64,000 bases of DNA from Plantago ovata (Eukaryota; Streptophyta; Magnoliopsida; Lamiales; Plantaginaceae). The translations under genes were made by a program, and so were the position numbers. Of this stretch, positions 51,214 through 61,417 are shown one piece after another; the stretch's first letter is position 1; each line of letters begins with the position of its first letter. Under the pieces are notes generated by a model. That model saw only the letters and a list, made by a program, of their open reading frames with translations, had not been told where the DNA came from and searched no databases. Location: NCBI GenBank assembly GCA_028274465.1, contig CM051456.1, positions 10,195,745-10,259,744 on the forward strand, read 5' to 3'.

Positions 51214-51592
51214 ACCTTAATCTTCACAAATACTGCGATTAGTCAGGTTGACTCAACTTCAACCTCAACATCAAAAGACTGATTGCAGAAATCTTTTCGA
51301 ATGCAGAAACAGAACTCTAAACTCTAGAACTTCATCAGGAAACTTCAACTTCATAAATTTGCTTAGAAGATTAATTACAGGCTAATCAAAATTATATGAC
51401 TAGTCTATAAAAACCAAAAATCTTCTAACCAAACAACTAATAACCATTGCAATTTGTAGCATCCAAAACAATTTATCCATTTCGCAAAACAGAAGATTGC
51501 AGCATCATAATTCATCCACCATTATCTTCAAAACAAACCAAAGCCAATCCAACCCAGAAACTCCCCCTCAATCCTGACTAATCCTTCTCCCC

Positions 51593-52957
51593 CTATTTGG
51601 GTAGATTATCGCGAAGCAAAGTCCTCCTCATTTCCAAGAGCTCGCCCAAGTCTTCATTGGCCTTGAGAATAGCAGCTCGCTTATCCACAAGCTGTTTCCC
51701 AAGCATATCATACATGGCCTTAACAGAGGGCGGCAGACTCTGAACTTGCTCCAAAGTTGGCTCAACATCGAGCACAGTTGGCTCAACATTATCATCATCC
51801 GGGCCTTGTGGATCAGCAGAAGGAGCAGAGAGATCAACCCAAGGCAAATGCTTGAACCTTGAGCCTCCTTCCAACAGGGTGGCAGGAGCAATGCGTAAAA
51901 CATGATGATTGGCAACAAACTTATCCTTCTTCAACGGGGTGTAACCGGCAGCTTTGACATATGCACAAACCAAGGAAGGGTAACCCATAGTAGCAGTCGA
52001 ACTCATGTTCTTCGTCTTCACCATCTTTTTCATAATGTGTTCACCCCAATTTATGGGCCAACCATTCAACAACTGAAATAACAAACAAGCATGTTCAGCA
52101 GATACCTGTGTATGATTGGTGGTAGGGATCCAATTGCGGACACAGATATTGTGTATTGCAGTCATGAAGGATGTGAGACGAGAAACAGGAAACTCGGTTT
52201 GCCATTTTGTCCGTTTCCCTCCAGTGATAGCTGTAGCTACTTCATCCATTTGATTACTTAAAACAGGCCGCTCACTAACATTAGGTAGCTCCAGAAAGTC
52301 ATTCAATCTCCTAGCATTCATCTTGTAGACAGTACCACGAAGATAAAACTCGCCATACTTTGGGTGAGAGTTGTCAGCAAAATGCACAGACAAGTTGCAG
52401 TAGAATTCCTTCATCAAAACCTCACTAAAAGATGACAAATGTACTACAGTAGAATACAGACCTCTAGACTTCAGAAAAGCAACCAAATTTTGAGCGTCAT
52501 AATCAGCAAGATGTATGGCATGCTCAGGGAGTGGTGCACGATGAACAAACTTATCCCAAGTTTTAGAAATCTCCTCCGTATAGAACTGATCAGAAAATGC
52601 TGGAGACTCAAAGTTAGAGTCATCACCTGAAATTTCAAACTCCTCAGGAATGTCAGGAATGGCTTCCTCGTCGGTAGACGCAACAACATCCTCAGATGGG
52701 GGCTTGAATGACTCATCAGAGGAGTCTGACCCAGCAGAAGTTGCAGCAACATGGGAGGCAACTTTGTCAGCAGAGCTTGGAGTTTTCTCAGAGTCAGTAA
52801 CGTCATCAAACACAGGCGCCGTGACCTTTGATGTAGAACCCGGGGTGACCTCCATCTCCTCCATGGCAGTCCTCTTCCGTTTTAGTGAAGCAATCGGAAT
52901 ATCATCTTCATCGACCGACACGGTGGGAGTCTTTGAGGAATCAATTTGGTTCGCCAT
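51593..52957 (-). CDS. Envelope-like / putative plant transposon protein of the Sirevirus-like element
   Basis: Starting at ATG 52957 the frame runs 454 codons without a stop. A longer reading to 53011 has no ATG. The first 130 residues are acidic and Ser/Thr-rich. A folded region follows with the recognisable GEFYLRGTVYKMNARRLNDF, then WQTEFPVSRLTSFMTAIHN and a conserved INW. A helical, charged C-terminus ends the protein. This is the class annotated as envelope-like or putative plant transposon protein in Sireviruses, and its place after pol and before the 3' LTR fits. No signal peptide or membrane anchor is obvious. Its role in the element is unknown. Confidence 0.7.
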   Translation of the reverse strand: MANQIDSSKTPTVSVDEDDIPIASLKRKRTAMEEMEVTPGSTSKVTAPVFDDVTDSEKTPSSADKVASHVAATSAGSDSSDESFKPPSEDVVASTDEEAIPDIPEEFEISGDDSNFESPAFSDQFYTEEISKTWDKFVHRAPLPEHAIHLADYDAQNLVAFLKSRGLYSTVVHLSSFSEVLMKEFYCNLSVHFADNSHPKYGEFYLRGTVYKMNARRLNDFLELPNVSERPVLSNQMDEVATAITGGKRTKWQTEFPVSRLTSFMTAIHNICVRNWIPTTNHTQVSAEHACLLFQLLNGWPINWGEHIMKKMVKTKNMSSTATMGYPSLVCAYVKAAGYTPLKKDKFVANHHVLRIAPATLLEGGSRFKHLPWVDLSAPSADPQGPDDDNVEPTVLDVEPTLEQVQSLPPSVKAMYDMLGKQLVDKRAAILKANEDLGELLEMRRTLLRDNLPK

Positions 52958-54284
52958 TCTAAATTGAGATGCAAGTTGGGGAAATTTCAAAAAATTTTGA
53001 AGGTTAAACAACTTAGCACCGAAAACAACGGGAGAATTGGACGATTTGGGGTAAAACTAGGGTTCCTAATCGGCGGCTAGTGTGGTGAAAACAGAGCAAG
53101 CCAAAATTCGACGAAGAAAGAGTGTTTGGAAGCGAAACTGTGAACGAAGTTAAAGGGTTTCTACGCGGTTGTGGACAAAGGATGCATTGATGGGAGTTTA
53201 AGAGAGATTCAAATATCAATAAGAAAAAAAATGGGCAAAACACGGTGAAGGGCTTATGAAAGGTTTCTGCCGTTTCAAGTTGTTATAGGTGAGAGGGGTA
53301 AAAAGGTCAAAACACAGTGATTTAAAAAACTAATGGGCAAAAAGGGTTTTGTTGGCTAAACACTGGATGAAGTTTTCTCAACATGATCTCCAATTCTGTT
53401 GACAATGTTAGTACACAAGATATATAATAACAGAGAAACAAAAATAGGAATGCAAAATTTCCTAAAACTGAGCAGAATTGAGATAAAAAAAATTTAGAAA
53501 ACATACCAGTGAAGGATTTGACTTTAGATTGAAAATAACCAAAAATCATTGCCAAGTAAAACCAAAATAAAATCCCACCAAACCAAAGGTTATGCACACT
53601 CCCCCTTAGTGTATACTAAAATCACATATAACACATAATTTGTAGTCTAGACTCGATAACATAAGACACAAACTTTGAATCAGATATTAGCAGTGATGTT
53701 GCAGACGAAGTTGGCACAACATTAAACTCAACATCAGACTTGAGATCTTTCAAAAAGATACAACCTGTGACAATGACCTGAATATAAATTTTTTGAAGAC
53801 GTTTGAAACAAGCTACAGAGTATTTCTGGTCTTTGTTTAAATCTCAAGCAGTGCCTAGTGGCGAAGGGGCAAGAAGCACAGAGCTTTGCCATTTTTGTTT
53901 TTCCAAACCATCCAGACATGTGAGACCCAAAGATTGCCAGAAAACTAAAACCAAAGTTGCCATAAGGATTGTGAATCCGTGGTGTGCCGCAGAATAAATT
54001 CTGAAAGAAGATACCACAGCATGGTGTGTACTGCACGACCTAGACACAACCACGTCATCATGCCCTATACCGGACCAGCAAGAGAGATAACAACGATTCA
54101 CAATAAAGATTGAGCAACAATAATCTTAGCACTTGTTTAGCTACAATAGAGAATTCAAGGCCTCTATGTGCTCTTTCTCCTGTTTAAAAAGCATACATAT
54201 GCATAGTAGGAAACTTAGTCCTATAATAGACTCTTTGTCCATCAATTATTACTGAGCTGCTCAAGCTCCAGGAGAGTATTACAT

Positions 54285-54988
54285 GCAACAATGAGCAAAA
54301 AAATTTCAGGTGTCAACAAGGACCTAATTGTACCAGATCCATGATAGGCAGTCTTCTCTATCTTTCCGCATCCCGACCAGATATCCAGTTTGCAGTTTGC
54401 TTGTGTGCTAGGTTTCAATCTGAACCAAAAACCCCACACCTCAATGCTGTGAAGAATATTCTCAGGTATGTCTCTGGTACTGTTGACCTTGGTATATGGT
54501 ATACTAGAGAAACAAATTTACATCTTGCTGGGTTTTCTGATTCTGATTGGGCTGGAGATACTGATGATAGAAGATCTACCAGTGGAGGATGTTTCTATTT
54601 GGGAAATAACTTAATTTCATGGTTTAGTAGAAAGCGAAATTGTGTGTCTTTGTCTACTGCAGAAGCAGAATATGTTGCTGCAGCTAGTTGTGCTACTCAA
54701 CTCTTATGGTTGAAATCTATGCTAAGTGATTACTGTCTTAGGTCAGAATCTTTGATGCTATTTTGTGACAATCTGAGTGCTATTCATATTGCCCAAAACC
54801 CTGTACAGCACGCCAGAACTAATCATATAGATATTAGACATCATTTTTTGAGAGAATTGGTAGAAGCACAAACCCTAGGAATAGATCACATTGATACCAA
54901 TAACCAACTTGCTGATATTTTCACTAAACCTTTAGATCCTGATAGGTTCCTAAGCCTTAGAAGGTCTATAGGTCTTTGCACTCTCTAG
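54285..54988 (+). pseudogene. Copia RT C-terminus and RNase H fragment, inverted in its host element
   Basis: On the plus strand the frame from about 54341 encodes SMIGSLLYLSASRPDIQFAV, then SDSDWAGDTDDRRSTSGG, LSTAEAEYVAA and ADIFTKPLDPDRF, which are the Copia RT tail and RNase H with Asp/Glu catalytic residues kept. Upstream the homology continues only with frameshifts (MSKKIS to about 54284). It is clearly related to the frame at 63640-64000. It reads opposite to the LTR, primer site and envelope-like ORF around it, so it was inserted or inverted there. Confidence 0.85.
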
Positions 54989-55163
54989 AAAAGTCTAAGT
55001 TGTTGGAGAAGTTGTCGACACGCCACGGACAACTTCAGTTTCTGCATGTGGCGTAAATTTGTATATGTGTTTTTTAGTTTTTATGTCGTGTCGAATCAGA
55101 TATGTGTATATGTTAAGGATAGAGTGAACATGATTGCAAACTTTTCCTCAAACTTTCAGAAAA

Positions 55164-55175
55164 GCTCTGATACCA
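55164..55175 (-). other. Primer binding site (tRNA-Met type)
   Basis: The minus strand reads TGGTATCAGAGC, the Copia primer site complementary to initiator tRNA-Met, preceded by the usual two-base spacer (55176-55177). A 5' LTR should begin at 55178 but NPF intron sequence stands there instead. Confidence 0.85.
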
Positions 55176-55420
55176 ATTAATAAATATTTTTATCGGTTAA
55201 AAAAATAAAAAATCATTCAGTTCAGAATAATTAATTTCAGTTGGGTTCAGTTCAAAATTTTTCACGCGATTCAAACGTAATCTTAGCTTACAGATCGATT
55301 ATATCCGTGTTGATAAAATATAGAATAATGAATAAACTATACAAGAAAATGGATACGTAAGTCGATATAAGTCACCCCCTTTGTTAGTTGTTACAGTTTG
55401 TAGATGATTTAATTTTGCAG

Positions 55421-56439
55421 ATTTCTGGACAAGGCAATGATCATTGACAACAATGATGCAGCAAGTGAAAAGAGAAACCCATGGAGACTATGCTCTTTGA
55501 ACCAAGTAGAGGAAGTGAAACTAATCCTACAACTTATTCCCATTTGGTTCAGTTGCCTAATGTTTGCAACAACAATAGCACAACAAGGCACATACTTCAC
55601 CAAACAAGGCACCACCATGAACAGATACATCACACATAACTTCCAGGTCCCAGCAGCCACATTCCAAGTCGTCACCGGTCTCACTATACTCTTCTCCGTC
55701 TTGATGTATGAACAGATCCTCGTCCCCTTAGCCCGAAGAATCACTGGTATATATTTTACACGTGTCGTTTTATATAAAAAATTCAACCTTTTAACATCAT
55801 TCGTATACCTCTAACAATCGATGACCTAACATAACAATTAATGTTCGATAAAATTAATTGTAAACAAGATTTAGGTAACAATTAACTGGATTTATTGACC
55901 TTTCTTGAACAGGCCATCCTTCTGGCATCACGATCCTCCAGCGAATTGGAACTGGCCTAGTTACATCAATCATGGCCATGATAGTCGCAGCACTAACCGA
56001 GTCCAGAAGGGTCCGTGTGGCACGCGAACATGGTCTACTCGACATGCCGAAATCAATAGTCCCAATGCCCGCGTGGTGGCTGATTCCACAATACATGCTG
56101 ATCGGGATATCCGACATGTTCACAGTGGTCGGATTACAGGAGCTGTTCTATGATCAAATGCCTGTGGAAATGAGAAGTATTGGTGCAGCTGCTTACATAA
56201 GTGTGACTGGAGTTGGGGGCTTCTTGAGCAGTGGTTTGATATCTATTGTGCAGGGGATTACCTCAAAGACAGGGCATGAGTGGTTTGCAGATAATCTTAA
56301 TAGAGCAAATCTTGAGGATTTTTATTGGCTTTTGGCTGGTATGGGTAGTGTTAATTTTTGTGTTTATCTATTTGTTGCTAAAAGGTATGTTTATAAGAAG
56401 ATTGAACATAAAGGTTCCAATAATGATGAGGAACAATAG
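55421..56439 (+). pseudogene. Orphan NPF exons 4 and 5 (duplicated)
   Basis: Exon 4 (55421-55746) and exon 5 (55913-56439) repeat the NPF gene's 48678-49003 and 49169-49695, with splice sites intact but no exons 1-3 upstream. They encode the last six or so membrane helices only. The copy lacks a promoter of its own, so no working transporter is expected unless transcription reads in from the retroelement. Confidence 0.9.
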
Positions 56440-56695
56440 GTTAAGAAATTTATCAGCAGCAAGGAATTGTTGAAATAAGTTTCTGAAATGAATTATAAGC
56501 TGTAATTGACCTCATATTGCTCCATCAACTCATTATTTGACACCATTCATTTCAACTTTTCACTCAAACTTAAGAAGTAAATGTCATACAGCAAAAGTAA
56601 ATCAATATATTTGAGATTCAGAGTGTTTGAGAAGAACACAAAAAAGAGAATTATGTATAAAAAAAGAGAAAATAATAACAATACTAATTAACCTA

Positions 56696-56827
56696 CTAGT
56701 ACCTAGAAGCTCTCACAACTTTAGGTTGCAACCATGTCCCATTGAACTTCTCTTCCCTGTCATAGATATAATGACCCCCAGGATACAATTTAAACAGTCC
56801 AGCATATCTCATTGCCTGGTCGTAACT
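56696..56827 (-). other. Second copy of the possible unrecognised exon
   Basis: Identical, so far as I read it, to 49952-50083; see that entry. It ends with RASRY and TAG and lies 3' of the F-box piece on the same strand. Confidence 0.35.
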
Positions 56828-57113
56828 CTGCTATATACGCCATTTCATATCCCCAGTTTGGCATGGCCTCCGTGGATAAAATAGCAATAACGACCCAATC
56901 TGATGACGATGGAGAAGAGGAGAATGACATGGCATGAATATAATATTCTTGCGGAATATCTTTCAGGGTGATCTTGGTTTTGCAGATCGGTTCAAAGAAA
57001 AATGCCTTGTGCTTACCCTGAGTCACAAGTAACCATCCATTGCTGGAGTAGCGAATTTTACAACCCAATAACTCTTGTTTGCTAATGAAGTAACTCCTGT
57101 TAGATGTAGGATC
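56790..57113 (-). pseudogene. 3' piece of the F-box/DUF295 gene (right copy)
   Basis: Same DUF295 piece as at 50046-50369. If the LTR and one target duplication between 57109 and 57948 are ignored, its frame continues from the F-box part at 57944 without a shift, so both belonged to one gene before the insertion. Confidence 0.8.
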
Positions 57114-57943
57114 TGTTAAAACACGTGAACTCTAAAACAATAAGAGTTAGTCCAGAATCTAAAACTCCTACAGAGTACGTTTGGTATTCCTGAAAAACGA
57201 TAGCAAAGTTGTCTATAAAGTTTATGCAACGTTAACGACAACTTCGATAACCTGTCAATCAATAAAGCAATATAAAATAATACGTGCACAGAGATTATGA
57301 ACGCAGCGGTAAAGAGACACACGTATAAACTTTTATTCTAACTGTTATTCACAGCTAGATGCTTTATTAGCAAAAACGACTAGATCAATATGTTGAGTAC
57401 AATGAATATCGAACTCACCTATTTATCTAGTAAACGACACAACACAACCTAGGTTATCTAATCTATATGAGAACCAACTCACCTATACTCCCTCGAGGAA
57501 TATATAAACAGGTTGTGTAAATAGACTACAAACAAAAGACTTGAACAACTAACGTTAAAACCGGCGTTGAGCAACTTCAAGTGTAATCTGCAAAACTGAA
57601 CGTGTATCGTCCTTGTGTGTATTCTTCAATGTCGACTTTGGCACTCTATATATAGTGTTATAAACACCCTTGAATTTCGTGTGGAAGTCTTCATTGAATC
57701 AGATTAGAACACCTCTTCTAATTGAACTTGAACTCCAAAACGTGTTCACATTGATGAAGTAGTTTCCTAGTCAACTTCGACTTTGAAGTTGCCTGAACAT
57801 GACGAATCCAACTAGAACTCTATTCTCGTTCTTGATCTGTAAATCCTTCTTGAATTCGATCTTTGTTAAGTTAAGGTAAAACAATCCCAATACAATTAGG
57901 ATAATGTCCATAAGGAGATTAACGTAAAAACGTTACTCTAACA
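57114..57943 (-). mobile_element. Copia LTR with perfect 5-bp target duplication (solo-like)
   Basis: 830 bp, TG...CA ends, flanked by GGATC at 57109-57113 and 57944-57948. A complete duplication on both sides of a single LTR is the signature of a solo LTR formed by LTR-LTR recombination. It interrupts the F-box/DUF295 gene just after the Ile-Asp-Pro codons. A TATA-like word is at 57647-57654 (minus). Confidence 0.9.
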
Positions 57944-59065
57944 GGATCGATAAGAGAGGCATTCAAATCCTTGGGTCCAGACAACATCAACAAAGGAATG
58001 TCAACTGAAACGGAGCTTGATAAGTCAGGTTCCCAACTCAGTGGAGGAGCAATGCAACTCCACTTTCTACACACGAGGCGGAAGTTTTCATATTCCGCTA
58101 TAGAAGGGAGAGAATCTGCAAATCCTCTGTACGTCATCGGAGAGTTTAGAACAGATGTTGTCTTCAATTACAAACTCACAACTTCCATCCGAAATACAGG
58201 ATGATGATGAATTGATCATTTTCCTCGACTCACCATCTATTTCCGCACTAGTTATGACAATGTTTGACGGCTCATCCTCGACAAACCTCAAGTATGGCAT
58301 CCCAGAATCAGTTATCCGAGCAAACCAGACGGGGAATCCGGAATAAGGCTGGTTTTGGACAATGGTCAAGCTCTGATCACCAAGTCGGAACACATAGAAG
58401 TTTTCGTCATCTCCATCCTCCTTCTCTGTGAAGCATATGCAGTTACGCTCGACTTCAGAATTAGGCCTATACGCAATCGAGTAGTTTGAAGTCAAGAACA
58501 CAGTTAAACCGCTCAAGTCATGGACTCTCCTCATCTCACCCCTGGAAATATCAACCTTGAACACCTCCCATCCCCACTGCGGTCTGCGCTCCACAAGAAA
58601 ACATTCAGCCTCAGGCAACTCCTCAACATGGTCCAGTCCGACTAAACTTCTTTGATACCATACCGAACGGTTAGGTGAATCCATGCTTGGCAATGTTGGA
58701 GCACCTCAAAGCTCCCCACGTTGGGTTATGATACACAATCTGGTGCTTTCGTTGTCCCCACGTCTGTACATAACAGCATCGTATATGCCAATACGGCGCA
58801 CAGGATCTTGCTCGAAGGTGTAAGTTTGCCAGTGTTTTGAGAGTGGATCAGTCCAGATATATGAACAACTTTGTTTGAGAAAGAAGAGAGTTCATACTCA
58901 AGCTCCTTCATACAAGCTTTTGGGCTTTTCTCGAAGACAGGGAAGCTCAATCTTTGATTTGGTTTCACGATTCCAGAGGAAGCAATCCCAACCATTCTTG
59001 CTTCTGGGTTTGGTGTCGATGAAAACCAGCCAAGCACCATCGTCCAGGCTCGTCGATTCTGACAT
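57944..59065 (-). pseudogene. Broken F-box/DUF295 gene(s), 5' portion
   Basis: Reading from ATG 59065: GAWLVFIDTKPRSKNGWDCF and FLWNRETKSKIELP look like a DUF295 front half. The frame then meets two stops near 58905 (TGA, GTA, TGA). Homology resumes with YTFEQDPVRRIGIYDAVMY and ITQRGEL, and an open run from 58693 contains AECFLVERRPQWGWEVFKVD and NCICFTEKEDGDDENFYVFR, the DUF295 tail. The same frame runs on into a second F-box (KLSDDV), which needs a one-base shift near 58125-58135 to continue as FADSLPSIAEYENFRLVCRK and LLMLSGPKDLNASLIDP at the LTR edge. It appears to be a tandem F-box/DUF295 fusion damaged by stops, a frameshift and the LTR. Confidence 0.7.
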
Positions 59066-59671
59066 CCTCAGTCACCGTCTTGGATTTTGACATCCTGTAA
59101 AACTAAAACAGAAGGCAGAAAGCATATTAAGAAGAATTCAAAATATTCTGTAAAGAGAGAATCTGAGTAATTGGTAATGTCTGTTCTGTTGTATTGTATG
59201 GGAAAAAATAACATTAAAATCAAATTAATTAATTAATTTGACAGACAAATAATGAATCAGATTATGAATCACATTAAATTTTTTCTCATTTTCTATTTTC
59301 TTAAGTATGCATGACTTTGACTTTGGTGACACTTGAAAGTCGTCGTCAAATATAATCAATTTTTTAGTGTTAGAATGGATTCTTCAGAATGTTACTGGCC
59401 TGGATAGGTGTGTTTATTTATGTGTATGCAATTTAAATCAGATATACAAAGTCAAAGACAATGAGCTGTGATCAGTCTCATCAAGGTACTAAACATTTCT
59501 AACATTTAAACGCTTAATGACAATTAAACAGTAAAGTTTGATAATTATGATGCAAGTATGATCATGCAGTTCACAAGTATACTGGAGTGCCACTTAGACC
59601 ACATCTTTACATCAATTTTTCATATTATGAGTCAATAGAATGAGAGTTCATACTCAAGCTCCTTCATACAG
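58888..59671 (+). repeat. 28-bp direct repeat pair, inside and outside the F-box gene
   Basis: The word agagttcatactcaagctcc, continuing ttcatac, occurs at 58888-58915 and again at 59642-59669. The first lies in the broken F-box frame. The second stands alone in the upstream flank, suggesting a small leftover of another copy of the family. Confidence 0.7.
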
Positions 59672-60025
59672 GTGACTAAATTACAGCAAAATGTGAACAG
59701 CAGAAAATGGAACTAAATTCTTGAATTCATCAATCAAAATGTAGGATATAACAATGTTACATGAATTTGACACAGAGATACCAGTTACCAGATTCTGGTA
59801 TATAACCATACTAGGCCTCAAACATGATGTTCTTACATAAACCAAATCGTCTCGATAATGTAGGAGTTCAAGAACTCCACAAACGGTGAATATATACGCA
59901 TCATACACTAAGTATTTTTGAACAATGTCAAGTGTAAACGTACATGGATAAGAACTTACAATGATAAATCATGTCTTATTCATAAAGCTTCATATGGATT
60001 GGCAGATATCTTCACCGGAATACTC
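59100..60025. other. Intergenic interval upstream of the F-box pseudogene
   Basis: AT-rich with no supported gene. It includes the second copy of the 28-bp repeat, and possibly the 3' flank of the reductase exon at 60026. An acceptor-like agttttacag (minus) at 59096-59105 could precede the F-box start. Confidence 0.45.
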
Positions 60026-60110
60026 TCAAGCAGTGGTTTTTGAAGATGTGAACCCACCATCCACCATCAAATTATCGCCACTAATGTACTTGGCCTCATC
60101 ACTTAATAGC
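60026..60110 (-). pseudogene. Orphan last exon of a short-chain dehydrogenase/reductase
   Basis: After an acceptor-like aactaacag on the minus strand, 28 codons read LLSDEAKYISGDNLMVDGGF, then TSSKTTA and TGA. SDEAKYISG...VDGGF is the C-terminal signature of plant classical SDRs such as tropinone-reductase- or xanthoxin-dehydrogenase-like enzymes. The Rossmann part and the YxxxK active site are not found: the gene's body should lie to the right, but that DNA is occupied by an unrelated plus-strand frame starting at 60178. This is therefore a remnant. Confidence 0.7.
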
Positions 60111-60177
60111 CTGTTAGTTTAAAAAGTGGCAGTTCGGAAAAAAACTCCAAACCAAATTGATTAGGGCAGTAGCTGCT

Positions 60178-61412
60178 ATGGAATCTGATTCATTGCCCGT
60201 GACTGATCTCGTAAAATCAAAATTGAAGCGCAAAATCAACGAACAATTGGAAGGGGAACGCGAACACGAAGTCGCTGCTGCAATCGTCACCGTATATGGT
60301 GATGTTGATGATGAGCCATCAATAAAGAAGACGAAGAAGAAGAAGATAAAGGCGTTTGAGTTGATGACTCCTGAGGAATACTGGGCTTTTCGTGGAGGAG
60401 CTATCACTATGGAGACTGCTGCACTCCAACACTCAACCCACACTCCGAATCGACAATGGCGGCTATTCCTGACGCCGCATTTCCAGGCGAGTTGTTGGAC
60501 GATGGTCATTTCTTGTTTCCCGAGAGCTATGCACAATTGCCGTACTTTCAACGGGTATTCACTGGTGCTTTCGGATTTACGCGTATTGTATTATGTTGTT
60601 TTTCTATTCACTAGTGCTTTCTGATTTCTCCAATTGATTTTTATTATTCTCTTATCCATCCTGCTCTCATATGCATACTTCCACCAAGCCTAGCCTATGT
60701 TGGATAGTTCGTAATACTGGTATATCTTACAGTCCCATAGTCATTATTTCTAGAGAATTAGTTCCTTCTTGACTCACTTTAAGAGTTCCAGCAAGAATGT
60801 CATCTAGCCACTACTAATAGCACTGAAGGATTTCGACGAAGTTGTTGCGCGCTGATTGTGTCTTATAGTGTCTAGATCGGGCTTGGGGCAGTTCCAACAT
60901 ATTGTTGATGCATATTGTATTCTCTTGTTTTTCTATTCACTAGTGGTTTCTGATTTCTTCAATTGATTTTCATTATTCTCTTGTTGACACGTTGTATTCT
61001 ATTTAATTTTTGTCTTGTGAATAAACGCTGTGTGATCGTTTTTTGCCTTTGGAATTTATTTAATGTTTAATCTGGGAGTTGAATCTATAATATCTATCTT
61101 TTTTTTATTGAGTACAGATGTTTACCTTGCTTGGTACGGGATCTGTTCCTCCCATTAGACTCCAGATTGGTGATACATGTGTTGAGAACTCTTTTGCTGA
61201 TTTAGTCACCATTTACCTGTCGCTATTATCACGACGACCTCTCCGGATTATATCGTTTTTGGAAATCATTCAAATTGTTGATGATGCATTGCGTGCCTTT
61301 CCCAATGATTTGGGACTTGTTTATCTTTCGGTGGTTACGCGTACAGAACTCCGCATTCTCTCAGCCCAAGACCTCGTTGATAATGCTTTGAGTGATCCAG
61401 CAATTCGGGATT
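60178..61412 (+). CDS. Hypothetical two-exon gene, probably interrupted
   Basis: Not a family I recognise. A lysine-rich frame opens at ATG 60178 (VKSKLKRKINEQLEGERE, later KKTKKKKIKAFELMTPEEYW). From ATG 60456 another frame on the same strand reads FPGELLDDGHFLFPESYAQL and ends at a donor after 60554. It joins in frame to an exon at 61118-61412 (IIQIVDDALRAFPNDLGLVY, ILSAQDLVDNALSDPAIRD), which has its own donor gtaagtg. The two starting frames conflict by one base near 60420-60455, so either the gene begins at 60456 or there is a frameshift. A Copia LTR begins a few bases after the last donor, so any further exons lie beyond the element. Confidence 0.45.
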
Positions 61413-61417
61413 GTAAG

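Larger units (their letters stand above)
51200..55177 (-). mobile_element. Internal region of a defective Sirevirus-like Copia element
   Basis: From the LTR outward on the minus strand the region shows G-rich polypurine tracts, a 454-codon envelope-like ORF (51593-52957), about 1.3 kb with no recognised frame, an RNase H fragment in the opposite direction (54285-54988) and a tRNA-Met-type primer site (55164-55175). Gag, protease, integrase and RT are missing in the proper orientation, so it cannot be autonomous. The segment 52958-54284 holds only short frames; one further aagggggagtgtg tract sits near 53595-53610. Confidence 0.8.
55178..57943. repeat. Right copy of the 2.77-kb duplicated segment
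   Basis: Same content and order as 48433-51199. It begins exactly at the base where the retroelement's LTR should start and ends with the LTR at 57114-57943. Confidence 0.95.

Noticed and set aside
55421..56439. A second complete NPF transporter gene
   Set aside because: Only exons 4 and 5 are present; the sequence to the left is retroelement, not exons 1-3.
60114..60551. 145-codon minus-strand frame
   Set aside because: Antisense to the plus-strand hypothetical gene and partly to the reductase exon; low complexity (Phe and Ser runs).
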